Part shown: piece after piece, positions 24,033-34,000 of the stretch
Layout of the letters: every line of letters starts with the position of its first letter
How positions within the stretch are numbered: position 1 is the first letter of the stretch
Assembly (NCBI GenBank): GCA_024743405.1
Contig: JANSWP010000005.1
Span: 1-64,000 of the forward strand
Source of the DNA: Bacteroidota bacterium
Lineage (GTDB): Bacteria; Bacteroidota; Bacteroidia; Chitinophagales; Saprospiraceae
DNA length: 64,000 bases
Reading direction: 5' to 3'
Translations under genes and position numbers: made by a program
Notes under the pieces: model-generated
Databases searched by the model: none
Told to the model about the DNA's origin: nothing
The model's input: the letters and a program-made list of their open reading frames with translations, nothing else

Positions 24033-25874
24033 TTACTTTGGAGAGACCTTGATTTCAGGTAAAAGATTGATGCCCTCCCTTAGGAAATAGCCTTCATTAT
24101 AGTGAAAACAAAGCTCCAAATTGCCAGTTTTAGGTTTGCCTTTTTGATTCAAATACCTGATGCCTTTTATTCGCCCTGAGAGGGAACAAGGATCTCCTGA
24201 AATATACCATTTAGTTGGGTTCAAATAGGCTTTTCCTTTCCGAAATTTGAAATTGCCGATCGTATCTTTTTTCAATGAAGAATATTTCATGGTGATTAAT
24301 AGATCATTTGGTAAAACCTTGATTTGAAATTTATTGTTTCGATTGTAATCGGATTGAAAGCTTTTAACTAAGTACTCTCTGGCTTCATTAGCTTGAGTGA
24401 CTTTTTGAAATGTTTCGAATTCTTTAGGCTTGTTTCTCTTGTAATAATCCAAAATCACTTTTGGTGTTTTGGTATATGCATAACCTCTCGGGATTGCCTT
24501 TTTTATATTGCGCCCCTCTTGCAAAAGAGGAAAGGTTTGCAATCCTACTAACTCTTTTTTCGAGCCTAATTTTGTTTTTATTTTGTCTAACATGACTCGA
24601 TTTGGCAAGGCTAAATCCGTTGAATCGCCATTTTTAATGGATTGAGTAGTATAAATTAATTCAAGTTTATTCCAATTAGAAATACCTCCAAAAATTTGGA
24701 ATTCCCAACGGAAAAAATTCGTAACAATACACTCTTTTTTGCTTTTTCCTGTTGGAAAACTGAAGGTCAATACGCCCAAGGAGTCATTGAAAAAGGTCAT
24801 TGTTTTTTGGTAGGAAGTGGTGTCACCTGCCCAGCGCTGAGGGTATTTTGTCTTCCAGGTTCCAATAAAATCGGTTGTGTCCAATTGTACTGGCAATTGA
24901 TACTTGAAGTTGATATCAGGGAAATTATTATAATTCGTTCTTCTCGGTTTGTTACACCCATCTACCACCGTTCCGAAGCGCACTAAAACTATAAATAACA
25001 TAATAATAAAGAAGGGAAGTTTCACTGTATTTACTGCGCAGCCTTCACCTGGATGCGATCCTCCTTTAAGGACTGTTTCAACATGTTGAAGTAATTCTTT
25101 TGACTGTGTATCATTTCTAAATTCAATATCAATATGAAGTGCGGTTTTGATGAGCTCGAGTGCATCTTTTTTAAAGTCTGTCAATAATGCTTGCTTATGT
25201 AAAGCGTCGTAAATTACATTATGGGCAAATGCTCCATAGTTGGCTTTGAGTGCATTAAATTCAGTTGGCAGGTTTTTAAGAATAAGAAAAGTAGATTCAT
25301 TTAGATATTCTTTGACTTCCTTTTTGACTTGCCTAGGTTTTTTACCAAAAAATGGTGTTTCGTATTTTTTACGCCCTACTTTAATAAAAGTATCCAGATA
25401 ATGATAAGCCTTCGAATAGGCTTCGTCTTTGTCTTGAGAGGATAGTTGGAAACCAGATTTGGTGATTGTTTTCAGGTTCTCAATGAAATAAACATTGTGA
25501 TTGGAAACATATTTATATAAAGAATCTTGCAGGGTAGAAATGAATGCGGGACCTATCCAACTCCAAAAGCCTTCTATTTTAAAGTCTTCCCAAAAATGAA
25601 AATCATTAAAAAAATAAACCTGCCCCTTTTCGATAAAATCTAATAGACCTTCATTTTTAAATAAGCGGATGTGAAAATCAGTGTCTAGTCGTAATCTTTC
25701 AAATGCCTCAATGATACCATTTTTATCAAATTCAATTCCATTCAATTCAATCGTCGTTTGCTCCTCCAAATCAAATCGAAGCATCAGTTCTTTGCGCCAC
25801 ATTTTCAGGTTCTTCTCTGTAATTTGAGATAAATCTTTATTGTATAGAACGTGTATGGGACTTTGAAAACTCAT
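24033..25874 (-). CDS. Hsp70-linked membrane protein C, with extracytoplasmic C-terminal domain (613 aa)
   Basis: The N-terminal 280 residues are a paralog of the two genes upstream (25871-26812 and 26842-27753). They share SPIHVLY near the start, RKELMLRFDL, a GxEFDK block, FHIRLFKNEGLLDFIE, FF and a mid-domain block LPTEFNALKANYGAFAH. Instead of ending with a membrane helix, this member has one at about 282-302 (VKLPFFIIMLFIVLVRFG) and then about 310 further residues, probably across the inner membrane, of unrecognised beta-rich sequence (TDFIGTWKTKYPQRW, GVLTFSFP). Its ATG overlaps the upstream stop as ATGA, so translation is coupled. The function is unknown. The locus suggests a client or co-chaperone of the Hsp70-like protein. 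Confidence 0.7.
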   Translation of the reverse strand: MSFQSPIHVLYNKDLSQITEKNLKMWRKELMLRFDLEEQTTIELNGIEFDKNGIIEAFERLRLDTDFHIRLFKNEGLLDFIEKGQVYFFNDFHFWEDFKIEGFWSWIGPAFISTLQDSLYKYVSNHNVYFIENLKTITKSGFQLSSQDKDEAYSKAYHYLDTFIKVGRKKYETPFFGKKPRQVKKEVKEYLNESTFLILKNLPTEFNALKANYGAFAHNVIYDALHKQALLTDFKKDALELIKTALHIDIEFRNDTQSKELLQHVETVLKGGSHPGEGCAVNTVKLPFFIIMLFIVLVRFGTVVDGCNKPRRTNYNNFPDINFKYQLPVQLDTTDFIGTWKTKYPQRWAGDTTSYQKTMTFFNDSLGVLTFSFPTGKSKKECIVTNFFRWEFQIFGGISNWNKLELIYTTQSIKNGDSTDLALPNRVMLDKIKTKLGSKKELVGLQTFPLLQEGRNIKKAIPRGYAYTKTPKVILDYYKRNKPKEFETFQKVTQANEAREYLVKSFQSDYNRNNKFQIKVLPNDLLITMKYSSLKKDTIGNFKFRKGKAYLNPTKWYISGDPCSLSGRIKGIRYLNQKGKPKTGNLELCFHYNEGYFLREGINLLPEIKVSPK

Positions 25875-26812
25875 GACATGAAAATCCTTTTGAAAATCGT
25901 GAAAACAAGTAGGAATAAGACTAAAATAGTGAGGGCTCGTTTTAGGTCTGCATTCATATAAAAGCTAGGGCGCTCCGGAGCATTGAGTAGGCGGTCTATG
26001 ACTTGCGCATTTTGATAAAAGGCAGGTATTTTAGTTTGGTCGAAGGCAAAATGAGAAAGGTCTTTTATGGCATGGAGTGTTTCTCGATCGAAGTAATTGA
26101 GCGTATCTTCCTTTGAAAAAGCATGGCTTGCAATTGTCTGAATAACTTCAGCAAAGTGCTGTTTCAAACCATCAAATGTGATGGGCATAAGTTTAAATTT
26201 ATTGATAAACTCATATTGTAAGATGGGAAAAATGGATTCATGAAGCCTCCATTTACTGCCTTTTTTTGATACCAGATTTTCGTCGATTGATAGCTTTTTC
26301 AATTCCTTTATTTGATGTTCAAACCAATCATGTGTTTTCAGAAAGCAAGCTCCTTTCCAGTCTTCTGGAATTGGAAAAGGACGCTCCAATAATCTTTTGG
26401 CCCGGTTTGATTCTCTAAAGTCTTTACTCGAAATGAGCTGGTATAGTGTCTCATTGTATTGATCAATAAAATAGGGTTGAATTTTATTTTTGATTGCAGG
26501 AATTTCGACCAAGTGCCAGCCACGTTCATCTGGGTTTTCGAAATAGGCGGTATCACCATTTTCTAAAAAATCAACAAAGGCAGGATATTTTGAAAGCATA
26601 ACATGAAAATCAATATCTTCTTCAAATGTCTCAAATGCCTGAATCAAAGAATGCTTATCATATTCTTTTCCTGCGATTTGGAGGGTCGTGTCAGGTGTCA
26701 AATTAAACCTTAAAAGTAACTCCTTCCGTTTCTTACGGATAGATGCTTTGTCAATTTCCTTTGGATTGACCGCTTCACCAAGTAATTTGATAGGACTATT
26801 GTAGATCCTCAT
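25871..26812 (-). CDS. Hsp70-linked tail-anchored protein B (313 aa)
   Basis: A paralog of its two neighbours. It starts MRIYNSPIKLL, followed by RKELLLRFNL, GKEYDKHSLIQAFETF, FHVMLSKYPAFVDFLENGD and a later block SIFPILQYEFINKFKLMPIT. The only hydrophobic segment is at the very C-terminus (about 293-309, LTILVLFLLVFTIFKRIF), so the protein should be cytoplasmic and tail-anchored in the inner membrane. The stop overlaps the next start by 4 bases, and the previous gene of the family ends 29 bases upstream. No catalytic motif is visible. I infer a co-chaperone or adaptor role from the shared operon with an Hsp70-like gene. Confidence 0.7.
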   Translation of the reverse strand: MRIYNSPIKLLGEAVNPKEIDKASIRKKRKELLLRFNLTPDTTLQIAGKEYDKHSLIQAFETFEEDIDFHVMLSKYPAFVDFLENGDTAYFENPDERGWHLVEIPAIKNKIQPYFIDQYNETLYQLISSKDFRESNRAKRLLERPFPIPEDWKGACFLKTHDWFEHQIKELKKLSIDENLVSKKGSKWRLHESIFPILQYEFINKFKLMPITFDGLKQHFAEVIQTIASHAFSKEDTLNYFDRETLHAIKDLSHFAFDQTKIPAFYQNAQVIDRLLNAPERPSFYMNADLKRALTILVLFLLVFTIFKRIFMS

Positions 26813-26841
26813 TTTTTTAGTTTTGAAACCGTAAATTCATA

Positions 26842-27753
26842 TTATAAATATTTAAGAACAAACAAGGTCAAGAATAGAATTAGATAAATCATAAGCCCTA
26901 TGGATAGCGCTTCCAAATTACTCATTTCTTTAGCTTCGATTACTTTTTGAATATCTTTTTGAATATTTTTAGCTGATTTATTTTGTATTAATTCCGCACT
27001 GATTTGAGCGCAAAGTTTCAATGTTTTTAAGGAGTCCTTGTCAAAATACTGCATAAATTTTCCTTTGTAAAGAGCGGCATATAAAATACTGTGCGCGAAG
27101 TATCCATATTGTTCTTTCAAATTGTTAAAAGAGGCGGGTAAAATTTTTAGAGCAGAAAAATAATGAATGCTTAAATACGCTTCTGTGCCTTTTAGGACGG
27201 TTCTCTTTTTACGACTTATTATTTTGACTGGATTTTTAAATTTGCGTTTCCCCTCAGCAATTAAATTATAAAAATAGGAATACGTTTTTTCGTGGCAAGC
27301 ATCTTGAAAAGTAAATGGCAATTCAAATTCAGATTGACAAATTATTTTTAATTTATTCAACGATTGAAAACCTTTCGCCGTCGAACATTTGTACATTTCT
27401 TCTCTATATCTTTCTGTGAAAGAAGATTCTATCCATACCATGAATACCAAGTCATCAAGGTCTTCCCAACTTTTCGGGATGGTAAAAAAATCAACTTCTC
27501 CATTTTCTAAAAAACCTAAAAGTGGTTGATTTTTATACAATATCAGATGAAATGGTGCCGCTTCTTTGAGTTCTTCAAAGGTGGTTAGTAAAGTATTTTT
27601 ATCATATTCCCTTCCCTTAATTTTGATAGTCGTTTGATCGTGTTCCAAATCAAATAACAACATCAATTCTTTCTGCCAAAGTTTGAGGTTTGCGACATTT
27701 ATTTGCGTAAGGTCGCGGTCAGAGATGATATGTATTGGACTTGAATAAATGAT
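26842..27753 (-). CDS. Hsp70-linked tail-anchored protein A (about 304 aa, non-ATG start)
   Basis: Family member with QKELMLLFDL, GREYDKNTLL, FHLILYKNQPLLGFLENGE, the mid-domain block LPASFNNLKEQYGYFAHSIL and a C-terminal membrane helix (about the last 25 residues). The first ATG (27663) or TTG (27666) would remove the conserved N-terminus. The frame is open upstream, and its codons give IIYSSPIHIISDRDLTQI, which matches the starts of proteins B (IYNSPI) and C (SPIHVLYNKDLSQI). No ATG, GTG or TTG occurs there, so translation most likely begins at ATC 27753 or ATT 27750, about 7-11 bases after the Hsp70 stop, perhaps by coupling. A sequencing error in the true start is the alternative. Confidence 0.6.
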   Translation of the reverse strand: MIYSSPIHIISDRDLTQINVANLKLWQKELMLLFDLEHDQTTIKIKGREYDKNTLLTTFEELKEAAPFHLILYKNQPLLGFLENGEVDFFTIPKSWEDLDDLVFMVWIESSFTERYREEMYKCSTAKGFQSLNKLKIICQSEFELPFTFQDACHEKTYSYFYNLIAEGKRKFKNPVKIISRKKRTVLKGTEAYLSIHYFSALKILPASFNNLKEQYGYFAHSILYAALYKGKFMQYFDKDSLKTLKLCAQISAELIQNKSAKNIQKDIQKVIEAKEMSNLEALSIGLMIYLILFLTLFVLKYL

Positions 27754-27760
27754 ATGGGAG

Positions 27761-30277
27761 TTATTTTAGTCCAGTCCCCGTTTTTTTAAACGAATCTGGG
27801 TCATTATCTTCTTCTCGTTTTTTGAGCATATACAATTGATTGACAACGTCTAAAAGAGCAGTATGACTACCTTTGTCCAGTGCTTTTTCGCCTTTTTTTA
27901 TCAAGGTATTCGCCTCATTTTTATCTTTATAATCCATTATTTTCAACCAACTGAAATGATTGACAATATCGGCAGGAGTTACCTCTTTTCGGGAATTAAT
28001 AGCCCGATTCAGTCCTTCCAATTGGGTGATTTTCATATTGATTAAGCCAACATTATCAGAGGCTAAATAAGTTTTTTCACTCTGAATAATTTGATCCAAC
28101 CGTCGTTGATCTTCATCTGTGGATTGACCATAAGTGATTGCAGAGCGTACATTATCTCGTGCTTGATAATATTTTTCAAACGTTTTTTGTAAAACAGATC
28201 GATTGAATATTCGATGTACTTTTTGAGCAATGGTTCGGCGTGCTTCGTCAATTTGATATTTTTCATCCGTCACATCATCCACGTTTAAATGAGCTATTCG
28301 ATTTTTCAATAGTTCAATTTCTTCTATCAAATCTCGCATCAATGCCGCCTGACCATAATCTTCACTTGCTGCTACTTCGTTTTGCTTCTTCAAAAGATTA
28401 ATTCGGAAACTCTCCAAATCCATTTTCATATTCTCTAAATCAATATGAGTTTCAGATGGGTTAAACACATTTTCATATTCTTGACCACTCAAAGTCAAAT
28501 AAACTTCAACTTTCAAATCGCGTGATTCGCTTACTTCAAATGTCAATTCTACATCTGAACCTTTTATTAAATCACGATGGAGGTCTTTACCTAATATTTT
28601 GATAAAACCTATAGTCTTATTTGCGGCGGGTAAATTATCAACCGCTCCTTCTAATATGTTGATTATTAGTGCGTCAGAAGAGTCTTTGATTATGGTTCTA
28701 GAAATTTCTTTAACAATGGTTTTTTTGACTGGTAGGATGGCATTTTTCTTGAAAATAGGCTCTAAAAAAGTCGTTCCTTCTTCAATGGCATCTACTTCTA
28801 GGCAGATATCATTTGGCAATGGTTGCCCATCGATACTGAATTTTCCGTGTGTAATTCCAATGGGTGGAACCTCTGTTGGAATGGGGTTATTTAGTTCATC
28901 ATAAATTTTAAAACTGAATTGATTAAATACATTCGGAACCAAAGGCAGATATTCAGTAAGGGCAGGTTTTAAGGGTTTTAAACCCGAATCAAAACCGCCA
29001 TCCAATCTTAGAATTCGGAAAAATTTATTGTTGATATCACCTTTGATTTCGGCAATAAAAGGGGTTTCTTGATCTTGTGATACTTTACTAAATGCAGTAC
29101 GAATATTTAACTCGTTGGCAGTAGAAGAGGAATTTCGTTCCTTTTTTTCTTGTTTTGGAGGGGCTAGGTTTTTCATTTTCATACCTGCAAAATAACCTGC
29201 ACCTATTACCACCGCCGTTGTCGGGTCAATATCACAGTTTACCTCCACGCCAAGTTGTGCTGCAATTTGTTCGCGGACTGTAGGAATATAAGTCGAACCA
29301 CCAATCATCAACGCGAATTCAATATCTTCGATGCGTATATCATTTCGGGACAAAACATTCTCAATCATGCCAATCGTTCGATCAACATATGGCTTCAAAA
29401 CCATATTTAAATGGTCGCGATTAATAGTCAGGTATACTTCTATTTCTTCGCCTGTATCATCTTCCGTTTCAAATTCAATTTCTGCCGTTTGGCTATTTGT
29501 CAATTGAATTTTTGCTTCTTCCGCCTTAAATAAAAGTACATTATATAAGCGGTTATATCGACCTGATGCACTTTTCATTTGCTTTTCAAGATTGTCAAAA
29601 GTGCCTTCCAATTCTAAGTGTGGAATGATTATTTTTTCAACAATTGCTTTATCAAAATCTGTTCCGCCAAGATAATTGTCTCCTTCATGATCAATCACTT
29701 TCATTTCGTCATCAGCAATTGAAACGAGCGCTACATCAAATGTCCCTCCCCCCAAATCATAGACCAACCAACTTTGATCATTCAAGTCTTTATTGCCTTT
29801 GTTCGCAAATGCTAGTGAGGCAGCAATAGGTTCTTGTAATAGTGTGACTTGTTGAAAACCAGCTTCATACCCAGCTTTTTTGGTAGCATTCGATTGCATC
29901 GTATCAAAGGAAGCTGGAATCGTAATGACGGCTGCTTCAACGGTCTCGCCTGTATGAACGAAGTTTTTTAATTCCTTCAAAATATAAGCAGAGAGCTGCT
30001 CAGAACTCAAAGACTCCATCGTTGATTCGATAAAATACTTATCGGAAGTACCCATTTTTCGCTTGAAGCCACCGACTACATTCAATGGGTCTTTTTGTAA
30101 TAACTCACGTGCTTTATCGCCAATGACAATTCTATTCTTCCGAAAAGCAATTACAGATGGTAGCGTTTGCTTAAGATTGAGCGGATTTCTAAAAACCTCT
30201 ATTTCGCCTTCCGAATATTTTGCAATGGCTGAGTTGGTTGTGCCGAGGTCGATTCCGAAATTGATTGTGTTTTCCAT
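27761..30277 (-). CDS. Divergent Hsp70 (DnaK-like) chaperone with atypical C-terminus, 838 aa
   Basis: The ATPase domain (about 1-385) has all nucleotide-binding signatures: FGIDLGTTNSAIA, VYDLGGGTFDVALVSI and FALMIGGSTYIPTVRE. After it the protein departs from DnaK: the usual DLLLLDVTPLS linker is absent, and about 450 residues follow that contain a beta-rich part (about 410-600) and a long helical part (about 610-830). In the latter, AASEDYGQAALMRDLIEEI resembles a UVR protein-interaction motif. The total length of 838 exceeds the 610-640 of DnaK. A mini GrpE-like gene lies upstream and three membrane-anchored paralogs follow at once. I infer a specialised Hsp70 machine. No J-domain protein is encoded here. 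Confidence 0.85.
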   Translation of the reverse strand: MENTINFGIDLGTTNSAIAKYSEGEIEVFRNPLNLKQTLPSVIAFRKNRIVIGDKARELLQKDPLNVVGGFKRKMGTSDKYFIESTMESLSSEQLSAYILKELKNFVHTGETVEAAVITIPASFDTMQSNATKKAGYEAGFQQVTLLQEPIAASLAFANKGNKDLNDQSWLVYDLGGGTFDVALVSIADDEMKVIDHEGDNYLGGTDFDKAIVEKIIIPHLELEGTFDNLEKQMKSASGRYNRLYNVLLFKAEEAKIQLTNSQTAEIEFETEDDTGEEIEVYLTINRDHLNMVLKPYVDRTIGMIENVLSRNDIRIEDIEFALMIGGSTYIPTVREQIAAQLGVEVNCDIDPTTAVVIGAGYFAGMKMKNLAPPKQEKKERNSSSTANELNIRTAFSKVSQDQETPFIAEIKGDINNKFFRILRLDGGFDSGLKPLKPALTEYLPLVPNVFNQFSFKIYDELNNPIPTEVPPIGITHGKFSIDGQPLPNDICLEVDAIEEGTTFLEPIFKKNAILPVKKTIVKEISRTIIKDSSDALIINILEGAVDNLPAANKTIGFIKILGKDLHRDLIKGSDVELTFEVSESRDLKVEVYLTLSGQEYENVFNPSETHIDLENMKMDLESFRINLLKKQNEVAASEDYGQAALMRDLIEEIELLKNRIAHLNVDDVTDEKYQIDEARRTIAQKVHRIFNRSVLQKTFEKYYQARDNVRSAITYGQSTDEDQRRLDQIIQSEKTYLASDNVGLINMKITQLEGLNRAINSRKEVTPADIVNHFSWLKIMDYKDKNEANTLIKKGEKALDKGSHTALLDVVNQLYMLKKREEDNDPDSFKKTGTGLK

Positions 30278-30465
30278 AAAATAGAGTTCAGCTTGAATGA
30301 GTACATAGAAAGCTCAAAACAAATGGAAGAAGAGCTTTCCGATCTAATTTGTATGTTGTGATTGAATGAACCTTTCAATCAAAAAAAATATTTTTGAGTT
30401 CACATCATTTCAAATTTTCAAACGCAAATATCGAAAATGCTTTCTCAATTGAAGCTTTTTTTAGA
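30278..30465. other. Spacer between GrpE-like and Hsp70-like genes
   Basis: This 188-base spacer lies between the two minus-strand genes. It is AT-rich and has no clear terminator or perfect TAnnTTTG box on the minus strand, so it is uncertain whether the Hsp70 gene has its own promoter. Confidence 0.4.
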
Positions 30466-30780
30466 TTATCCCTCCGTCACAACGACGGCTTTTTGTAGAA
30501 TTGAATTCGTTTCTCCTTCTCGAAAATATATGATTGGTTTAATGACTTCTACTATTTTGAGGTTGTCAGCAGATTCGCCCGAGATCATCGCTTCACAGTC
30601 GAGGCGTGTTATATCATATTTCTCGCCCAATGGATTATGAAAATTAAAACCCATTTCCTCTGTAGCTGATTTCAGTCGGCGTAAATTGCGACTCAAGCTT
30701 TTTTCCAAAGGATCACCACTGATTTTCTTTTCGATTTCGAATATTTGATTGATGATTTCTTTTATTTGAGATTCGTGCAT
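30466..30780 (-). CDS. Mini GrpE-like nucleotide exchange factor, 104 aa
   Basis: A short helical N-terminus (IKEIINQIFEIEKKI) is followed by a segment matching the C-terminal beta domain of GrpE: MGFNFHNPLGEKYDITRLDC corresponds to GrpE's 'G...i.P.G..FdP..He', and IVEVIKPIIYFREGETNSIL plus QKAVVVTE corresponds to 'V.EV...GY.....vlR.A.V.V'. The long GrpE coiled coil is missing, so the protein is about half the usual length (about 190). It stands directly upstream of the divergent Hsp70 gene on the same strand, which makes a dedicated exchange factor the best reading. Sequence similarity is weak, so this is a family-level inference. Confidence 0.55.
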   Translation of the reverse strand: MHESQIKEIINQIFEIEKKISGDPLEKSLSRNLRRLKSATEEMGFNFHNPLGEKYDITRLDCEAMISGESADNLKIVEVIKPIIYFREGETNSILQKAVVVTEG

Positions 30781-31053
30781 ATTGTTGTGATTTAGAGAGA
30801 CAATTTTACGATAAAAAAGAAATTCAACTCATTTTGTCTTTCCCTTTTTAAACAGATTTCTTTAAAACCTACTTTTTCCATTTAATTTGCGTTCTATTCT
30901 CTGAATGTGAATGGAATGATTGAATTTTTACAACAAATAAATATCAAACTGTTTTTTTGTAATTCTGAACGTAGTGTAGAATCTGGCGTTTTGACTTTAT
31001 TATCCAGGTTTTTCCCTACGTTTAGAGGGATAAAAGTAGCTCCTTATTTGAAT

Positions 31054-34000
31054 ATGGACATAAAGAGGAAGCGGGTTAGATTTTCCAAATTTCTAAGATT
31101 TGGAAAACCTCTTTTTGCGATACTTATTTTCCTATTTGCTCTTCCAACCCAAATTTTTTCCCAAACAGAAAACTTATCCAATCTTCGCCAAAAAGTAATT
31201 GAACTGACTCAAAAATCTCAAAAATTAGACTCCTTAACCATTATCTCTGAATCTGTCATTTTAATAAACCAAGGAACGAAAGACACGTTACCAAAAGAAG
31301 CGTTCCAAATAAAAAATAACGAACTCCAAATTCGTGATTCAATCATAACTCCAAATTCATCATTCCTTGTTCAATACAGAATTTTACCCTACGACCTCTC
31401 TGCTCGAAGAACTCATTTCGATTCCACCAAAATAAAAAAACAAGGCGATCGTATTATCGGAATTACATTTGATCCATATGAAGAGGAAGAAAGCATCTTA
31501 GAATTTCAAAAGGGGCTCGATTATTCAGGGAGTTTTGCTCGGGGGATTTCGGTGGGGAATAGCCAAAATTTGGTATTGAATTCCAATTTTAACCTTCAAA
31601 TGTCAGGAAGCCTGGGAGATGGAATGGAAGTATTAGCCGCGATAACTGACAATAATATTCCGCTTCAACCTGAGGGAAACACCCAGCAATTGAGCGAATT
31701 TGATAAGATTTTTATTCAAATTACCAAAAATGAAAACAAATTGATTGCGGGTGATTATGAACTTTCTCGACCACCAGGTTATTTTATGAATTATTTTAAA
31801 AAACTACAAGGTGGGACGTTTAGTCGGCAATGGGACGTCGGCAAAGGGAAATCTGGGGCTCGCAGTCGAGCATTGCCAAAAGGGATTCTCAATTCTCAAG
31901 CCTCCATTGCTGTGGCTCGTGGGAAATTCGCTCGGAACAATATTATAGCATTAGAAGGAAATCAAGGTCCGTATCGTTTAGAAGGAGCTGAAAATGAGCG
32001 ATTTATTATCATATTGGCAGGTACAGAAAAAGTTTGGATTGATGGAGTTGTGATGAAAAGGGGGATTGAAGCAGATTATATCATTGATTATAATGCTGGA
32101 CATGTCACATTTATGCAAAAGCAATTAATCACCAAAGACAGTCGGATTATTGTGGAGTTTGAGTATGCAGATCAAAATTATTTACGGTCCATGTATGCGG
32201 TGAATTTAGACTATCAACAGGGCGATAAATTTCGGATGCATTTTAATGTGTTTTCTCAACAAGATGGGAAGCAGCCAGTAGAAGAGGAATTCAGTTCTGC
32301 AGAATTTTCTGCCCTTGAAAATGCGGGCGATAATCCATTAAATTCAGTAGTGAGTTCGATTGCAGCGATTGATGAATTTAGTGCATTTCGAGTTTTATAT
32401 GAAGTTCGTGATTCGATGGGATTTGATTCGGTATTGGTTTTTTCGACAGATGAGGAAGCCCAGCTTTTTTCAGCGTTTTTCTCTTTTGTTGGGGCTGGAA
32501 ATGGCGACTATGTAATAGATCCAACCATAGCGGCCAATGGTCGTGTTTACCGATGGGTAGCACCTCAGATTATAGGCGATTCTATTGTGCATTTTGGAGA
32601 ATATGCACCTATTCGGCAATTAGTTTCGCCTAAACAACAACAATTATTCACCCTTGGCGCAGAATACCAATTGTCAAAAAAATCGAAAATAACAGCTGAA
32701 GTTGGATTGAGTAATAATGATTTGAATCGGCTTTCAAGGTTAGATGAAGACGATAACTTGGGACTTGCTTTATTTACAGAAATTGAAAATGATTTTGAAC
32801 TTGGGGCAAAGAAAGAGTGGAAGTTAGAAACTGATTTTAGTTACGAATTTGTTGGGGATCGATTTCAACCCTTAAATCCCTATCGAAATGCAGAGTTTAG
32901 TCGTGATTGGAATATTCAATCAAATGAAAAAGTGGACGAGCATATTGGACGTGGTGGATTTCAATTGAAAAACAAAACTAAAGGGAATCTTTCATATTTG
33001 TTTAGTGGCTTTTTGCGAGATTCTATTTATGAAGGCTCAAAACACTTCGTCCGATATAATTGGAACCAAAAAGGCTATGAAATTTTATTGGAAGGCAATC
33101 TTTTAAATGGGGATGGACTTGAAGAGAAAAGTCAATTTTTTCGCCCCAAAATTAATATTGGAATACCCCTTTTCAGAGACTCCACTGGACGGAAATACTG
33201 GAAAATTGGAACGTATGGTGAACGTGAAAGAAACGAACGATTTTTGAAAAAAAATGCTCAGATTTCGGATACTTTGAGTTTGAATAGTTTTTGGTATGAT
33301 TTGTATCGGATCTACTTGAAAAGTCCTGAGAGTCAAATAATTAACTTTAGTGTTAAATATCAGAATCGAAAAGATTATGCGCCTTTAAATACAGATTTTG
33401 AGCAATCAACCAATGCTGATGAATTAAGTATTACAGGGAATTGGAACCCGCGGTGGAGGAGTGGGAAAAAGGAACGTCGGAACAATATGCGACTTGGTTG
33501 GAATTTCACTTATAGACAACTAGAAATAAAAGATGAAACATTGACCAATCAAGAACCTGCAGAGACTTTTTTAGGTAAATTAAATTATGGTTTAAATCTT
33601 GTCAATGGCGTTTTTCAAACCAATACCAATTATGAAATTGGAAGTGGGCAAGAGCGAAAATCAGAGTTCGTGTTTATTCCTGTTCAACCAGGAGAGGGTA
33701 ATTTTGTATGGCGAAATGATGATAATTTGGATGGTATTATTCAACAAAATGAAGTCGAAATTGCACCTTTCCAGGATTCAGCAAATGTGCTTCGGCAAGT
33801 CATTTTTACAAACGAATTCATTCGAACTAATAACATTTTATTCAATCAAAGCCTAAGAGTGGAACCTCGAGCCATTTGGTACACCGAGAAAGGGCTTAAA
33901 AAATTAATCAGCCGATTTTCAACTTCTTCATCTCTCCAAATTACCCGAAAAGTTAAGGATGCACCGGGTGTTTCTCTTTGGAATCCCTTTCAGTTAGATA

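Noticed and set aside
30907-31053. Longer N-terminus for the large outer-membrane protein
   Set aside because: The extension contains a palindromic repeat-like word and would bury the signal peptide that begins at the Met at 31054.
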